Shown: piece by piece, positions 15,926 through 23,725 of the stretch | Layout of the letters: every line of letters begins with the position of its first letter | How positions within the stretch are numbered: the stretch's first letter is position 1 | IMG/VR virus record: IMGVR_UViG_3300034790_000150 | Span: 1 to 33,260 of that record | Strand: one strand, 5' to 3' | DNA length: 33,260 bases | Source: a virus | The notes under the pieces: model-generated | What the model saw: the letters and a program-made list of their open reading frames with translations, nothing else | Told to the model about the DNA's origin: nothing | Database searches by the model: none | Program-made: the position numbers and the translations under genes

Positions 15926-16951
15926 ATGACGAAGAGAATCCTTATTACAGGTGGCGGAGGCTTTATTGCTCACCACTTAATCAACCAAGTACTAAAAACC
16001 ACTGATTGGGAAATTGTTACTGTAGATCGTTTAGATTACAGTGGAAATCTTAATCGACTGCACGATCTTTTGCAAGAAAGAACAGCAGAAGAACGCAAGC
16101 GTTTACGTACAATCTTTCATGACTTAAAAGCAGAATTCAATCCAATGCTCGTTGCAGATATTGGTCCAATTGATGTTATTGCTCACTTAGCAGCAGGTTC
16201 TCACGTTGATCGGTCTATTGACTTCCCAATGGAATTTGTAATGGATAACGTTGTTGGTACGTGTAATATCTTAGAATTTGCGCGTAAGCAAACTAATCTA
16301 GAACGTTTCTTGTATTTCTCAACAGACGAAGTATTTGGTCCTGCACCAGAAGGTGTTAACTACGACGAATACGATCGTTACAATTCAACCAATCCTTATT
16401 CAGCTTCTAAAGCAGGTGCTGAAGAGCTTTGTGTAGCATATCAAAACACATATAACATGCCTATCTATATTACACATACTATGAACGTATTTGGTGAGCG
16501 TCAACATCCTGAGAAGTTTATCCCTATGACTATTCGTAATGTACGAGATGGTGGTATGGTAACAATTCACTCTGATGAAACAAAAACAATTGCCGGTTCA
16601 CGTCATTATATTCATGCTGAAGACGTTGCAGACGCTACTTTGTTCTTGCTTAAATCAGATCTTACTCTTGATACACAGAATAATAACGGTGTTAAATGTC
16701 CTAAGTTTAATATCTGCGGTGCAACTGAGTTATCTAACTTAGAGTTAGCACAAATGATTGCTGATGCACAAGGTAAAGAATTGAAGTACCAAATGCAAGA
16801 TTTCCATTCTTCACGCCCAGGTCACGATCTTCGCTATGCACTTAGCGGTGAACGCATGAAGAAAATGGGATGGGAACCAACTGCTGTACAACAACGTATT
16901 GCTGAAGTGGTTAAGTGGACATTAGAAAATAGAAGGTGGTTAGACGTATGA
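15926..16951 (+). CDS. NAD-dependent nucleotide-sugar epimerase/dehydratase (RmlB-like)
   Basis: 341 residues, extended SDR family. The NAD site is ITGGGGFIAHHL near the N-terminus; LAAGSHVDRSID and FSTDEVFGPAPEG match dTDP-glucose 4,6-dehydratase, and the catalytic YxxxK is YSASKAGAEE. The reaction would be 4,6-dehydration of an NDP-hexose; the exact sugar cannot be told. It sits at the head of a sugar cluster (methyltransferase, glycosyltransferase-sulfotransferase) and overlaps the methyltransferase start (ATGA). Likely supplies a deoxysugar for envelope or virion decoration. Confidence 0.8.
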   Translation: MTKRILITGGGGFIAHHLINQVLKTTDWEIVTVDRLDYSGNLNRLHDLLQERTAEERKRLRTIFHDLKAEFNPMLVADIGPIDVIAHLAAGSHVDRSIDFPMEFVMDNVVGTCNILEFARKQTNLERFLYFSTDEVFGPAPEGVNYDEYDRYNSTNPYSASKAGAEELCVAYQNTYNMPIYITHTMNVFGERQHPEKFIPMTIRNVRDGGMVTIHSDETKTIAGSRHYIHAEDVADATLFLLKSDLTLDTQNNNGVKCPKFNICGATELSNLELAQMIADAQGKELKYQMQDFHSSRPGHDLRYALSGERMKKMGWEPTAVQQRIAEVVKWTLENRRWLDV

Positions 16952-17535
16952 ATATGAAAGATTGGGAAAGAATTATTGAAAAAGAGTATCAAGACGAATT
17001 AAGTACTCCGTCTGATATTAGTGAGCACTTGCATGATTTATCTAAATTGGCAAAAGATTGCACACACGTTACTGAGTTTGGTAGCAGGTTTGGATCTAGT
17101 ACAAAGGTTTTCTTGCGTGAGCAATTATCACTCAGGGCATACGATTTAGAGATTCACGAGCCTCTAGATCAATTGTTTAATATGGCACGTAAGTGTGGCA
17201 AAGATGTTGATTATGTACGGGGCAATACACTTGGTATTCTCATTGATCCTACAGACTTGCTCTTTATTGATACTTGGCATTCACAAAAGCAATTGCGCGA
17301 GGAGCTAAAAATTCACGGTAACGCCGCGTCTAAATATCTGGTTTTCCATGATACTCATACATACGGTGTTCGTGATGAACAAGCTGATTGGGCTAAAAAT
17401 CCTAATCGTAAAGCTATGGCTGGGCAAGGATTGCTGCCAGCAGTTATTGATTTTGTAATTGCGAATCCTCATTGGAAGTTCAAGATGCATAAAACAAATA
17501 ATAATGGACTAACCGTTTTGGAAAGAAGAGGCTAA
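16948..17535 (+). CDS. Class I SAM-dependent methyltransferase, CmcI-like
   Basis: 195 residues from the ATG at 16948, picked for its ATGA overlap with the upstream stop; a GTG at 16936 is also in frame. The SAM motif reads VTEFGSRFGSST, followed by an acidic DLEIHEPLD and a LLFIDTWHSQKQLREEL strand; VFHDTHTYG is typical of the CmcI/rhamnosyl O-methyltransferase group. The substrate is probably a sugar or glycan, given its position between a dehydratase and a glycosyltransferase. Family placement moderate, substrate unknown. Confidence 0.65.
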   Translation: MNMKDWERIIEKEYQDELSTPSDISEHLHDLSKLAKDCTHVTEFGSRFGSSTKVFLREQLSLRAYDLEIHEPLDQLFNMARKCGKDVDYVRGNTLGILIDPTDLLFIDTWHSQKQLREELKIHGNAASKYLVFHDTHTYGVRDEQADWAKNPNRKAMAGQGLLPAVIDFVIANPHWKFKMHKTNNNGLTVLERRG

Positions 17536-17536
17536 T

Positions 17537-19129
17537 ATGCAAGTTGTGGATTGTTTCCCTTGGTTCGCTCCTTATGGAGAAGAGCTGCTTAAATTGCGTG
17601 TAAACCTTTTAAAGGACCACGTAGATAAATTTATTATCGTTGAATCGAACAAGACACATAGTGGGCAACCCGTGGAACGAAAGTTTCCCGAGGTTGCTCG
17701 TAAGCTTGGTCTACCTATTGAAAAGATTATCTATATCGAGCATGATATTCCAGAAACTGAAGACTTGGAAATCTTAGATATTGATAGAAGAAATGCTGGT
17801 AATAATTCTAAGAACAAAGAATCGCTATTAGCTCGTGTACGCGAACGTCTGCAAAAAGACGCTGTAATGACTGGCCTAAAAGATTTTGATAAGCGTGATG
17901 TGTTCATCTATGGTGACGCTGATGAGATTATTGATCCTAAGCATATACACTGGTTAGCTAGGATGGCGCACAATCATCCTAATATTATCGTCAAGATTCC
18001 ATTAGTATATTTACAAGGACGCGCTGACTTGCGTATTCATCATCAAGATGGCCGCCCTGTTATTTGGAAACGTGCAATGTTTGTTGCTACCAAAGAACAA
18101 ATACAACACTGCAAAATTAGTAATATTCGTTGTGGTAACATTGCTATACCAATTCGTTTTCCAACTAATGAAGGTGTTGTACAAGAAGATATGGGATGGC
18201 ATTTTGCTTGGATGGGCACTAGTGCTCAACGCCAAACAAAGGCAGATTCTTTCGCTCACGCATTTGATAGTTTTAAATGGCATACTGAAGGCGGCTATTC
18301 AGACTATAAGAAATTTGTAGATTCTACAGAACCTGTTGAAGGTAACGTTGCACCAGATAGTAATGAAGATCATATTCTTAAAAGATACCCTGTTGCAAAC
18401 CTTCCTCAAAAAATATTTGATATGCAAGATGTTAAGGATTTCTTGTTGCCGTCAGTTAAGCTCGATCAAGACTACGCGTTCAATGACTGTTCTTGTTATT
18501 GGTGCCAAAAACTTGAATGGCCTCTGATGTATGATCTAGAAGATAACAACGAGAAACTTTGGTTTGAAGTCCCAAGAAGTTGTTCAGTTACTATTAAAGA
18601 AAGCTTTCCTTTGCGTAGACAAGTTATGCGTGATACAAGGATGTATAACCGGTTTATCGAAGAAAAGAAAACGCCTTTGATGATTTTCACAGATCCTATT
18701 ACTAGATTTATTTCGTTAATCAATGTATATCTTACTGAAGACCAGCGATACGCCGATTATGGTAAAGACGTCTTTAATTCGTTTGGTAAGGATATCGCAT
18801 CTTTATCAAAGCCAGAAAAGATCGAGTTGTTCTTTACTAATTTGAATAAGATTACGTCTGGGCATCAGGTACACCATTTTCATCCACAATGTAGATTCAT
18901 TGATACTGAGAATTTCGAAAACATTAAAGTTGTTTTGAAATCAGAAGTTAATGATTACTTTGATATAACCGCAATGCATAACGTTACTAAAAAAGAAATC
19001 ACGCGCCAAGACTTTACTGAAGAGCAGATTGATTTTATCAAACGTGCATATGCTAGTGACTACGCATTTTTAAAGAAATATGGTGTAAAGAATAATGGCA
19101 ATACTAAAGGTAAACGAAAGAACGGTTGA
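17537..19129 (+). CDS. GT17-like glycosyltransferase fused to sulfotransferase domain
   Basis: 530 residues with two enzyme domains. Residues about 1-285 look like family 17 glycosyltransferases (N-terminal MQVVDCFPWFAPYGEELLKLR variant, FIIVESNKTHSG, the metal-binding DAD at 127-129 in IYGDADEIIDP, and GWHFAWMG). Residues about 340-516 resemble a family 2 sulfotransferase: a PAPS 5'-phosphate loop VPRSCSVTIKES (345-356), a 3'-phosphate motif TDPITRFISL (385-394), and HFHPQCRFID (447-456). The linker has a CSCYWC cluster. It may transfer a sugar and then sulfate the product. I see no frameshift or stop between the domains, so the fusion looks real. Confidence 0.7.
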   Translation: MQVVDCFPWFAPYGEELLKLRVNLLKDHVDKFIIVESNKTHSGQPVERKFPEVARKLGLPIEKIIYIEHDIPETEDLEILDIDRRNAGNNSKNKESLLARVRERLQKDAVMTGLKDFDKRDVFIYGDADEIIDPKHIHWLARMAHNHPNIIVKIPLVYLQGRADLRIHHQDGRPVIWKRAMFVATKEQIQHCKISNIRCGNIAIPIRFPTNEGVVQEDMGWHFAWMGTSAQRQTKADSFAHAFDSFKWHTEGGYSDYKKFVDSTEPVEGNVAPDSNEDHILKRYPVANLPQKIFDMQDVKDFLLPSVKLDQDYAFNDCSCYWCQKLEWPLMYDLEDNNEKLWFEVPRSCSVTIKESFPLRRQVMRDTRMYNRFIEEKKTPLMIFTDPITRFISLINVYLTEDQRYADYGKDVFNSFGKDIASLSKPEKIELFFTNLNKITSGHQVHHFHPQCRFIDTENFENIKVVLKSEVNDYFDITAMHNVTKKEITRQDFTEEQIDFIKRAYASDYAFLKKYGVKNNGNTKGKRKNG

Positions 19130-19334
19130 ACATCTTCAGCTAGAAATCGGTCATCTTAAAAAAGAAAAAGACTTGTTCCGCAGAGATAATGATTCTCTGC
19201 GGGATGAGAACTCAATGTTGCGCGAAGTACTTACAGACTTAACTTCAACAGAAAGCTACTGGACTGATGATGTAAGCACAAAAACTATGTTATGGCGCAT
19301 AAAAAACTTGCTAAATAACTTAAATAATGGTTGA
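19095..19334 (+). CDS. Small coiled-coil protein
   Basis: 79 residues. Residues 8-50 show leucine heptads (LQLEIGHLKKEKDLFRRDND and onward), a predicted parallel coiled coil, then a short polar tail. The start lies inside the end of the upstream gene (35-base overlap) in a different frame, which lowers certainty; the overlap region is coding in both. I do not recognise a family. It may be a small DNA- or protein-binding factor. Real gene status is likely because the reading frame fills the gap up to the next promoter. Confidence 0.5.
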   Translation: MAILKVNERTVEHLQLEIGHLKKEKDLFRRDNDSLRDENSMLREVLTDLTSTESYWTDDVSTKTMLWRIKNLLNNLNNG

Positions 19335-19359
19335 CATTTGTTTTTAGATGATGTATAAT
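19331..19359 (+). promoter_or_regulatory. Sigma70-type promoter of the hemE-hemF-hemC operon
   Basis: TTGACA (19331-19336) and TATAAT (19354-19359) with a 17-base spacer, 27 bases before the next gene start. It overlaps the upstream stop codon. The perfect match suggests strong early transcription of the hydrolase and heme genes. Confidence 0.85.
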
Positions 19360-19386
19360 AGTCTTATACAAAATGAGGTATAACCA

Positions 19387-19887
19387 ATGAAAAACATTAT
19401 TCCAACAACAGTCATCGCATCAATGCTTATCACAGGTTTGACTTCCGTAGCTGGTAATGCTACTGCAAGCCGTGTAGATGAAGTCTTTGAAGATACAGAA
19501 GCCACCTGTTTAGCTCTAAACGTGTACTACGAAGCACGTGGAAGCAATCTAGCAGACAAAGCTGCAGTTGCTGATGTTGTACTCAACCGAACTCTAGACC
19601 GTCGCTATCCTGCTACTATTTGCGGTGTGGTGCAAGACGGTTACAAACCAGGCCGCAGTGATTGCCAATTCTCTTGGTACTGCGATGGTAAAGCTGACAA
19701 ACCACGAGATATGGACAGCTGGTACGAAGCGCAATATATCGCGTATTCAATACTTGCTGACGATCAATATCGTGGCATCTCAGAAGGTGCAACTCACTAT
19801 CACGCTACTTACGTTAATCCATACTGGGCTTCTAGCCTTCAGATGGTTGGTACGATTGGTAAGCACGTTTTTTATCGTTGGGAGTAA
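19387..19887 (+). CDS. Exported SleB/CwlJ-type cell-wall hydrolase
   Basis: 166 residues. An N-terminal signal peptide (MKNIIPTTVIASMLITGLTS..., cleavage probably after an ATA/SA near residue 26) precedes a Hydrolase_2 domain: LALNVYYEARGSN (with catalytic Glu), AAVADVVLNRTLDRRYP, ICGVVQDGY, CQFSWYCDG, and a late THYHATYVNPYW. The family cleaves peptidoglycan as lytic transglycosylase/amidase-type enzymes. It is separate from the GH19 endolysin and, with a signal peptide, does not need a holin. It is the first gene of the heme operon, 10 bases before hemE. It may act in wall remodelling during infection or superinfection control (inference). Confidence 0.85.
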   Translation: MKNIIPTTVIASMLITGLTSVAGNATASRVDEVFEDTEATCLALNVYYEARGSNLADKAAVADVVLNRTLDRRYPATICGVVQDGYKPGRSDCQFSWYCDGKADKPRDMDSWYEAQYIAYSILADDQYRGISEGATHYHATYVNPYWASSLQMVGTIGKHVFYRWE

Positions 19888-19896
19888 TATGGACAA

Positions 19897-20871
19897 ATGA
19901 CTAAGTTTACAAATGCTGTTAATAGAATAGAACAGCCGTGTCCTCCTATTTGGATGATGCGACAAGCTGGTAGGTATCAGCCTTCTTACATGGAAATAAA
20001 GCAAAAATATAACTTTGAGCAAATGTGCAAGTTGCCACGAGTAGCAGCTGATGTTGCTATGTTGCCTATTAAAGAGTTTGATTTTGATGCTGCTATTTTG
20101 TTTAGTGATATTCTTTGGCACGTCGAAGGACTAGGCATCCCTGTAAAGTTTGATCCCGCACCTAAGTTTGAGTTTAATCTAACCGAAGATAACTGGAAAG
20201 ACCATTCTGACTTTAGACAAGCAATGGATCATTTAAAGTTTCAGCAAACTGCTATAGCTTTAACGCGTGATTTACTTCCATCTAGTAAGAGTCTAATCGG
20301 ATTTATTGGTGGTCCTTGGAGTGTATTGAACTATGCACTTGGTACTAATAAAGTAAGTAACGATTTCAAAACGATGTATCTTAAAGAAGTTATTATTCCG
20401 CTGATGGCTAGAAGTATTAGAGCTCAGAAAGATGCTGGCGCTGATGTCGTTATGATTTTTGATAGTGGCTTGCATAATGTTAGCAAAAAGTATTATGAAA
20501 CTGTATATTTGCCGATACTACAAGAGCTTTCTGATATAGGTGGTGTTGGTTATTATTCTCGTGCTTTACCGAATGGTACTCTGCCCAAAGTAAAGAAAAT
20601 GAATTGGTGTGGCATCGGTATTGATTCTAGTGAAAACTTACCTAAAACATTACAGACACATAAGAATGGTTTTGTGCAAGGTAACTTCGATGAAAGCCAT
20701 ATGTTATTAGAGAACAAGCTGTACCATTATGAACTAGATAAGTGGCTCGATACTTTAGATGGTGTTGATACTACTGGTTGGATCTGCGGTCTTGGACATG
20801 GCATATATAAGACGACACCGCCTGCTAATGTGCAGTACTTTATTGATACCGTGAGGAATAAATTCGAATGA
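19897..20871 (+). CDS. hemE: Uroporphyrinogen decarboxylase
   Basis: 324 residues, slightly shorter than the usual 340-355. It removes four carboxyls from uroporphyrinogen III to make coproporphyrinogen III. Signatures: WMMRQAGRYQPSY (Arg22, Arg26 for substrate carboxylates), FSDILWHVEGLG (Asp71 catalytic), a FDPAPKF stretch, FIGGPWSVLNYALG, IFDSGLHNVS and the final LGHGIYKTTP block. All key residues I can place are kept. Its stop overlaps the next gene's start (ATGA). Only a weak ribosome site is visible; coupling to the upstream hydrolase may help translation. Confidence 0.95.
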   Translation: MTKFTNAVNRIEQPCPPIWMMRQAGRYQPSYMEIKQKYNFEQMCKLPRVAADVAMLPIKEFDFDAAILFSDILWHVEGLGIPVKFDPAPKFEFNLTEDNWKDHSDFRQAMDHLKFQQTAIALTRDLLPSSKSLIGFIGGPWSVLNYALGTNKVSNDFKTMYLKEVIIPLMARSIRAQKDAGADVVMIFDSGLHNVSKKYYETVYLPILQELSDIGGVGYYSRALPNGTLPKVKKMNWCGIGIDSSENLPKTLQTHKNGFVQGNFDESHMLLENKLYHYELDKWLDTLDGVDTTGWICGLGHGIYKTTPPANVQYFIDTVRNKFE

Positions 20872-21212
20872 TTAGTTATAGCACAAATTGGATGGGACCA
20901 GTAAATACTAAGTGGTACGAAGATAGAGACATACCTTACGTGTTAAAAACAACGAGTGGAAGATTTGGTCCTGCTAAAGAGTACAAAGACTTTACTGAAT
21001 CATATTCTTGTGGGCGTATAGATATTCGTGGGTTAGACGAAGAAGAATATTATTGTGGTCAGCACGAGTACGGTGTTTCTCCAATGCGTACTGAAGATTG
21101 GAACGCATTAGGAGATTGGTTAGATAATACAAAGGATGAAAGCATAACTACATATAAAGAACTGATACGTCAATTCGAAGATCACTATGGCAAGATACGG
21201 TGGAGCAAATGA
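20868..21212 (+). CDS. Conserved phage protein of unknown function inside the heme operon
   Basis: 114 residues, acidic, no membrane segment or signal. It opens with ISYSTNWMGPVNTKWYEDR and has a central ESYSCGRIDIRGLDEEEYYCGQHEYG block and a C-terminal helix. The opening block resembles small hypothetical proteins I have seen in marine phages, not a heme enzyme; it is too short and unlike HemD or HemB. It is locked between hemE and hemF by ATGA overlaps on both sides. Function unknown; a role with the heme enzymes is suggested only by position. Confidence 0.75.
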   Translation: MISYSTNWMGPVNTKWYEDRDIPYVLKTTSGRFGPAKEYKDFTESYSCGRIDIRGLDEEEYYCGQHEYGVSPMRTEDWNALGDWLDNTKDESITTYKELIRQFEDHYGKIRWSK

Positions 21213-21997
21213 TGTTTGATTTATATGCTAGTTGGTTTAAAACACTGCAAGAAAACATTTGCCACACTATAGAAGATATAGATAGCGAAATGGAAAGCCA
21301 CGAGCCTACAGGAAAAGAAGGATGGACTCAAAGGCATATGACTTTGCGTGGTGATGTGTTTGAGAAAGCAACTGTAAACTTCTCTAAGATTGAATCTGAA
21401 TTCGATCCTGAGTTTGCACACGAAATTCCAGGCACTGAAGAGCACAATAAATATCAGGCTACTGGGATCAGTGTTGTTCTTCATCCTTGGAACCCGCATG
21501 CTCCTGCAATGCATTTCAATACACGTTACTTAAAAACAAGCACTAAAGAATGGTTTGGTGGTGGCATGGATGTTACTCCTTGTATGCCATTCGATAAAGA
21601 ATCATATCATAACGAATTAAAAGATATGTGTGAAATATTCGATTCAGAGTATTATCCTAAGTTCAGCAAAGCATGTGACGAGTATTTCTATTTGCCACAT
21701 CGTAAAGAAACACGTGGCGTAGGTGGTCTGTTCTTTGAGTACCACGATCCAAAGGATATGAGCTTTGATTTTGTAAAAGATGTTGGTAATACATTTAATG
21801 ATTTAATACGATCTATTGTTACTCCTACGTTAGAGATGAATTACTCTCAAGCAGATAGAGAAATGTTAGAAATTAAACGTGGACGATATGTTGAGTTCAA
21901 TCTATTATATGATAGAGGAACTCGTTTTGGTTTTAAAACAGGAGGTAACATGGATGCGATTCTGATGAGTCTTCCACCAACAGTGAGATGGACATGA
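21209..21997 (+). CDS. hemF: Oxygen-dependent coproporphyrinogen III oxidase, C-terminally short
   Basis: 262 residues from the ATG at 21209, which overlaps the upstream stop; the adjacent ATG at 21212 has better spacing to GGAG. It converts coproporphyrinogen III to protoporphyrinogen IX using oxygen. Signatures: GISVVLHPWNPHAP, MHFNTRYL (His102), WFGGGMDVTPCMPF (115-128), YFYLPHRKETRGVGGLFF, and GRYVEFNLLYDRGTRFGF. It ends at LPPTVRWT, so it lacks the tail of roughly 30 residues seen in cellular HemF. Active-site blocks are intact. It overlaps the hemC start. Confidence 0.95.
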   Translation: MMFDLYASWFKTLQENICHTIEDIDSEMESHEPTGKEGWTQRHMTLRGDVFEKATVNFSKIESEFDPEFAHEIPGTEEHNKYQATGISVVLHPWNPHAPAMHFNTRYLKTSTKEWFGGGMDVTPCMPFDKESYHNELKDMCEIFDSEYYPKFSKACDEYFYLPHRKETRGVGGLFFEYHDPKDMSFDFVKDVGNTFNDLIRSIVTPTLEMNYSQADREMLEIKRGRYVEFNLLYDRGTRFGFKTGGNMDAILMSLPPTVRWT

Positions 21998-22740
21998 TGA
22001 TTAGAGTAGGAGTAAGAGGTAGTAAGCTAGCATTAGCATATGCTGATCGTGTAAGAATGGCACTTCCGTTCGCATCTGAATTAGTTGTTATTAAAACATT
22101 AGGTGATTTAAATCCTAACGTTCCTGTTAACGAGATCGGTGGCAAAGGTGTGTTTTGTTCTGCGTTAGAAATGGCGTTGCTTGATAACGAGATTGATGTT
22201 GCTGTGCATAGCTTAAAAGATATGCCCGGAGACTTTGAGCATCCAGATCTAGAAATTACTTCAACATTAAGACGCAATTTGCCGCACGACGTGCTGATTG
22301 GAAATATTTCTGACGGCTGTACATTAGGAACAAGCAGTCCTAGGCGAATCTCGCAATTAGAAGAGCTTTACTCTGGACGTGGGATAAAAATTAAGCCTAT
22401 CAGAGGAAACATTGATAGTCGCTTAGCAAAGCTTGACGCTGGCGAGTATGATGCGATCGTACTAGCAGAAGCTGGTTTGGTAGCGCTTCGCATTGCAAGG
22501 TCATATACTAGATTAGCTATCATTCCTGCTGTAGGTCAAGGCACTATTGCTTTGCAGTGCAGGAAGTCAGACGCTAGCACAATAGAACAAGTAATACAAC
22601 TTGACCACGAATTAACTCATCGCCAATCTGATTTAGAACGTGCTTTATTAAAAGGTCTTATGGGTGACTGTACTACATCTGTTGCGGCCTATGCGCACGG
22701 CGATAATCCTATTAAAATGAAGACAGTTTTTTACAAGTAA
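21994..22740 (+). CDS. hemC: Porphobilinogen deaminase (hydroxymethylbilane synthase), C-terminally short
   Basis: 248 residues from the ATG at 21994 (ATGA overlap with hemF; 21988 and 21997 are alternatives). It links four porphobilinogens into hydroxymethylbilane. Signatures: RVGVRGSKLAL, GGKGVFCSALEMAL, VHSLKDMP with catalytic Asp76, LGTSSPRRISQL, IRGNIDSRLAKL, VGQGTIALQCR, and the dipyrromethane-attachment Cys226 in LMGDCTTSVAAYA. Cellular enzymes run about 60 residues further after this Cys (E. coli 313 aa); domain 3 is therefore trimmed here. All catalytic residues are present. Confidence 0.94.
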   Translation: MMIRVGVRGSKLALAYADRVRMALPFASELVVIKTLGDLNPNVPVNEIGGKGVFCSALEMALLDNEIDVAVHSLKDMPGDFEHPDLEITSTLRRNLPHDVLIGNISDGCTLGTSSPRRISQLEELYSGRGIKIKPIRGNIDSRLAKLDAGEYDAIVLAEAGLVALRIARSYTRLAIIPAVGQGTIALQCRKSDASTIEQVIQLDHELTHRQSDLERALLKGLMGDCTTSVAAYAHGDNPIKMKTVFYK

Positions 22741-22743
22741 CTG

Positions 22744-22772
22744 TGTACAAACTACGTACTATGTGTTATTAT
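22744..22772 (+). promoter_or_regulatory. Weak sigma70-like promoter after hemC
   Basis: TGTACA (22744-22749) and TATTAT (22767-22772), 17-base spacer, in the 65-base gap. The two boxes match consensus imperfectly; TATAGT at 22770 is an alternative -10. It would serve the acidic small gene and possibly the ClpP-like gene. Confidence 0.45.
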
Positions 22773-22805
22773 AGTATTAATGAATCAATAAGAGGAACAA
22801 TCAAT

Positions 22806-22991
22806 ATGAACAAAGATGAAAATCACTTTTGGAACCTTCTTGAAGAAGAATCTTCTACATTATATGTAGACAGTGACGGCTGCTACATTGAAGAAGAAGA
22901 AACTGAAGAAACCCATACATTTGATTTTGGACCAGAACAGTTAGTACTTATGTTCGCAACTAAAATGGGAATTGAAGCTGAAGCTGCATAA
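22806..22991 (+). CDS. Small acidic protein, unknown function
   Basis: 61 residues from the ATG at 22806, chosen for the AGAGGAAC ribosome site; a GTG at 22743 in the same frame would run through the promoter. It is highly acidic (EEEETEETH core), with a C-terminal helix (EQLVLMFATKMGIEAEA). No family recognised. Such small acidic early phage proteins sometimes act as host-enzyme inhibitors or DNA mimics, but nothing here shows this. Confidence 0.6.
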   Translation: MNKDENHFWNLLEEESSTLYVDSDGCYIEEEETEETHTFDFGPEQLVLMFATKMGIEAEAA

Positions 22992-23030
22992 ACACCACAG
23001 TATTATATAAAAAGCATGGAGATTCATCAT

Positions 23031-23714
23031 ATGAATAAATTAAGCAGTAAAGCTATCGACATCATGGATTTGATGAAACCGGCAGGTGGTCAAAACGGAA
23101 GAATCATTACTAAAAACGCAGTGCACATTCATGAGTTCTATTTGAGCGGTGATATTGATTCACCTGAAGAATATATTGAATGGTTCGATATTATTAGAAG
23201 CGCAAGTGCAAACGATATTATAAAAATCTATATTAACTCTAGCGGTGGTGATCTTTTCACAGCTATCCAGTTTATGCGAGTTCTACAAGAAACAGACGCA
23301 ACTATATCAGTATCAGTAGAAGGTGCTTGTATGAGCGCTGCTACTCTTATCTTCTTGCAAGGTCATCAGTTTGAAGTTTCACCACACTCGATGTTTATGT
23401 TCCACAACTATTCAAGTGGAGTAATGGGTAAAGGTGGCGAAATGTATGATCGTCTATCACACGAAAAGGGTTGGTCTGAAAAGCTAATGCGAGACGTATA
23501 CGCAGATTTCTTAACTGACGATGAAATTTCTTCTATTCTTGGTAGCAAAGATATTTGGATGGACGGTGACGAAATCATCGAACGTTTAAAGCATAAAGTA
23601 TCAGTAATGGAAGCAGCGATTGATAAAGCTGAAGCTAAAACTGAAGCTAAAACTGATGAGCCAGAAGAAGATACCAAGCCAAAGAAACGAGCTCCTCGCA
23701 AATCTAAAAAATAA
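23031..23714 (+). CDS. ClpP-like serine protease with basic C-terminal tail
   Basis: 227 residues; start at 23031 has GGAG 9 bases upstream, while the in-frame ATG at 23016 lacks a ribosome site. It is a family S14 (ClpP) fold: FYLSGDIDSPEEY, YINSSGGDLFTAIQF for oxyanion contacts, nucleophile Ser102 in GACMSAAT, His125 in FMFHNYSSG and a likely Asp174 in SKDIWMDGDEI. The tail (190-227) has a 12-base tandem duplication (EAKTEAKT) and a Lys/Arg-rich end. No ClpX/ClpA partner is in the window, so it may work with host chaperones, alone, or in prohead maturation. The last is speculative. Confidence 0.85.
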   Translation: MNKLSSKAIDIMDLMKPAGGQNGRIITKNAVHIHEFYLSGDIDSPEEYIEWFDIIRSASANDIIKIYINSSGGDLFTAIQFMRVLQETDATISVSVEGACMSAATLIFLQGHQFEVSPHSMFMFHNYSSGVMGKGGEMYDRLSHEKGWSEKLMRDVYADFLTDDEISSILGSKDIWMDGDEIIERLKHKVSVMEAAIDKAEAKTEAKTDEPEEDTKPKKRAPRKSKK

Positions 23715-23725
23715 GTAAATAAGTA

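Noticed and set aside
20868-21212. Idea that the 114-aa protein is a missing HemD or HemB
   Set aside because: It is far too short (HemD about 250, HemB about 330 residues) and has none of their motifs.
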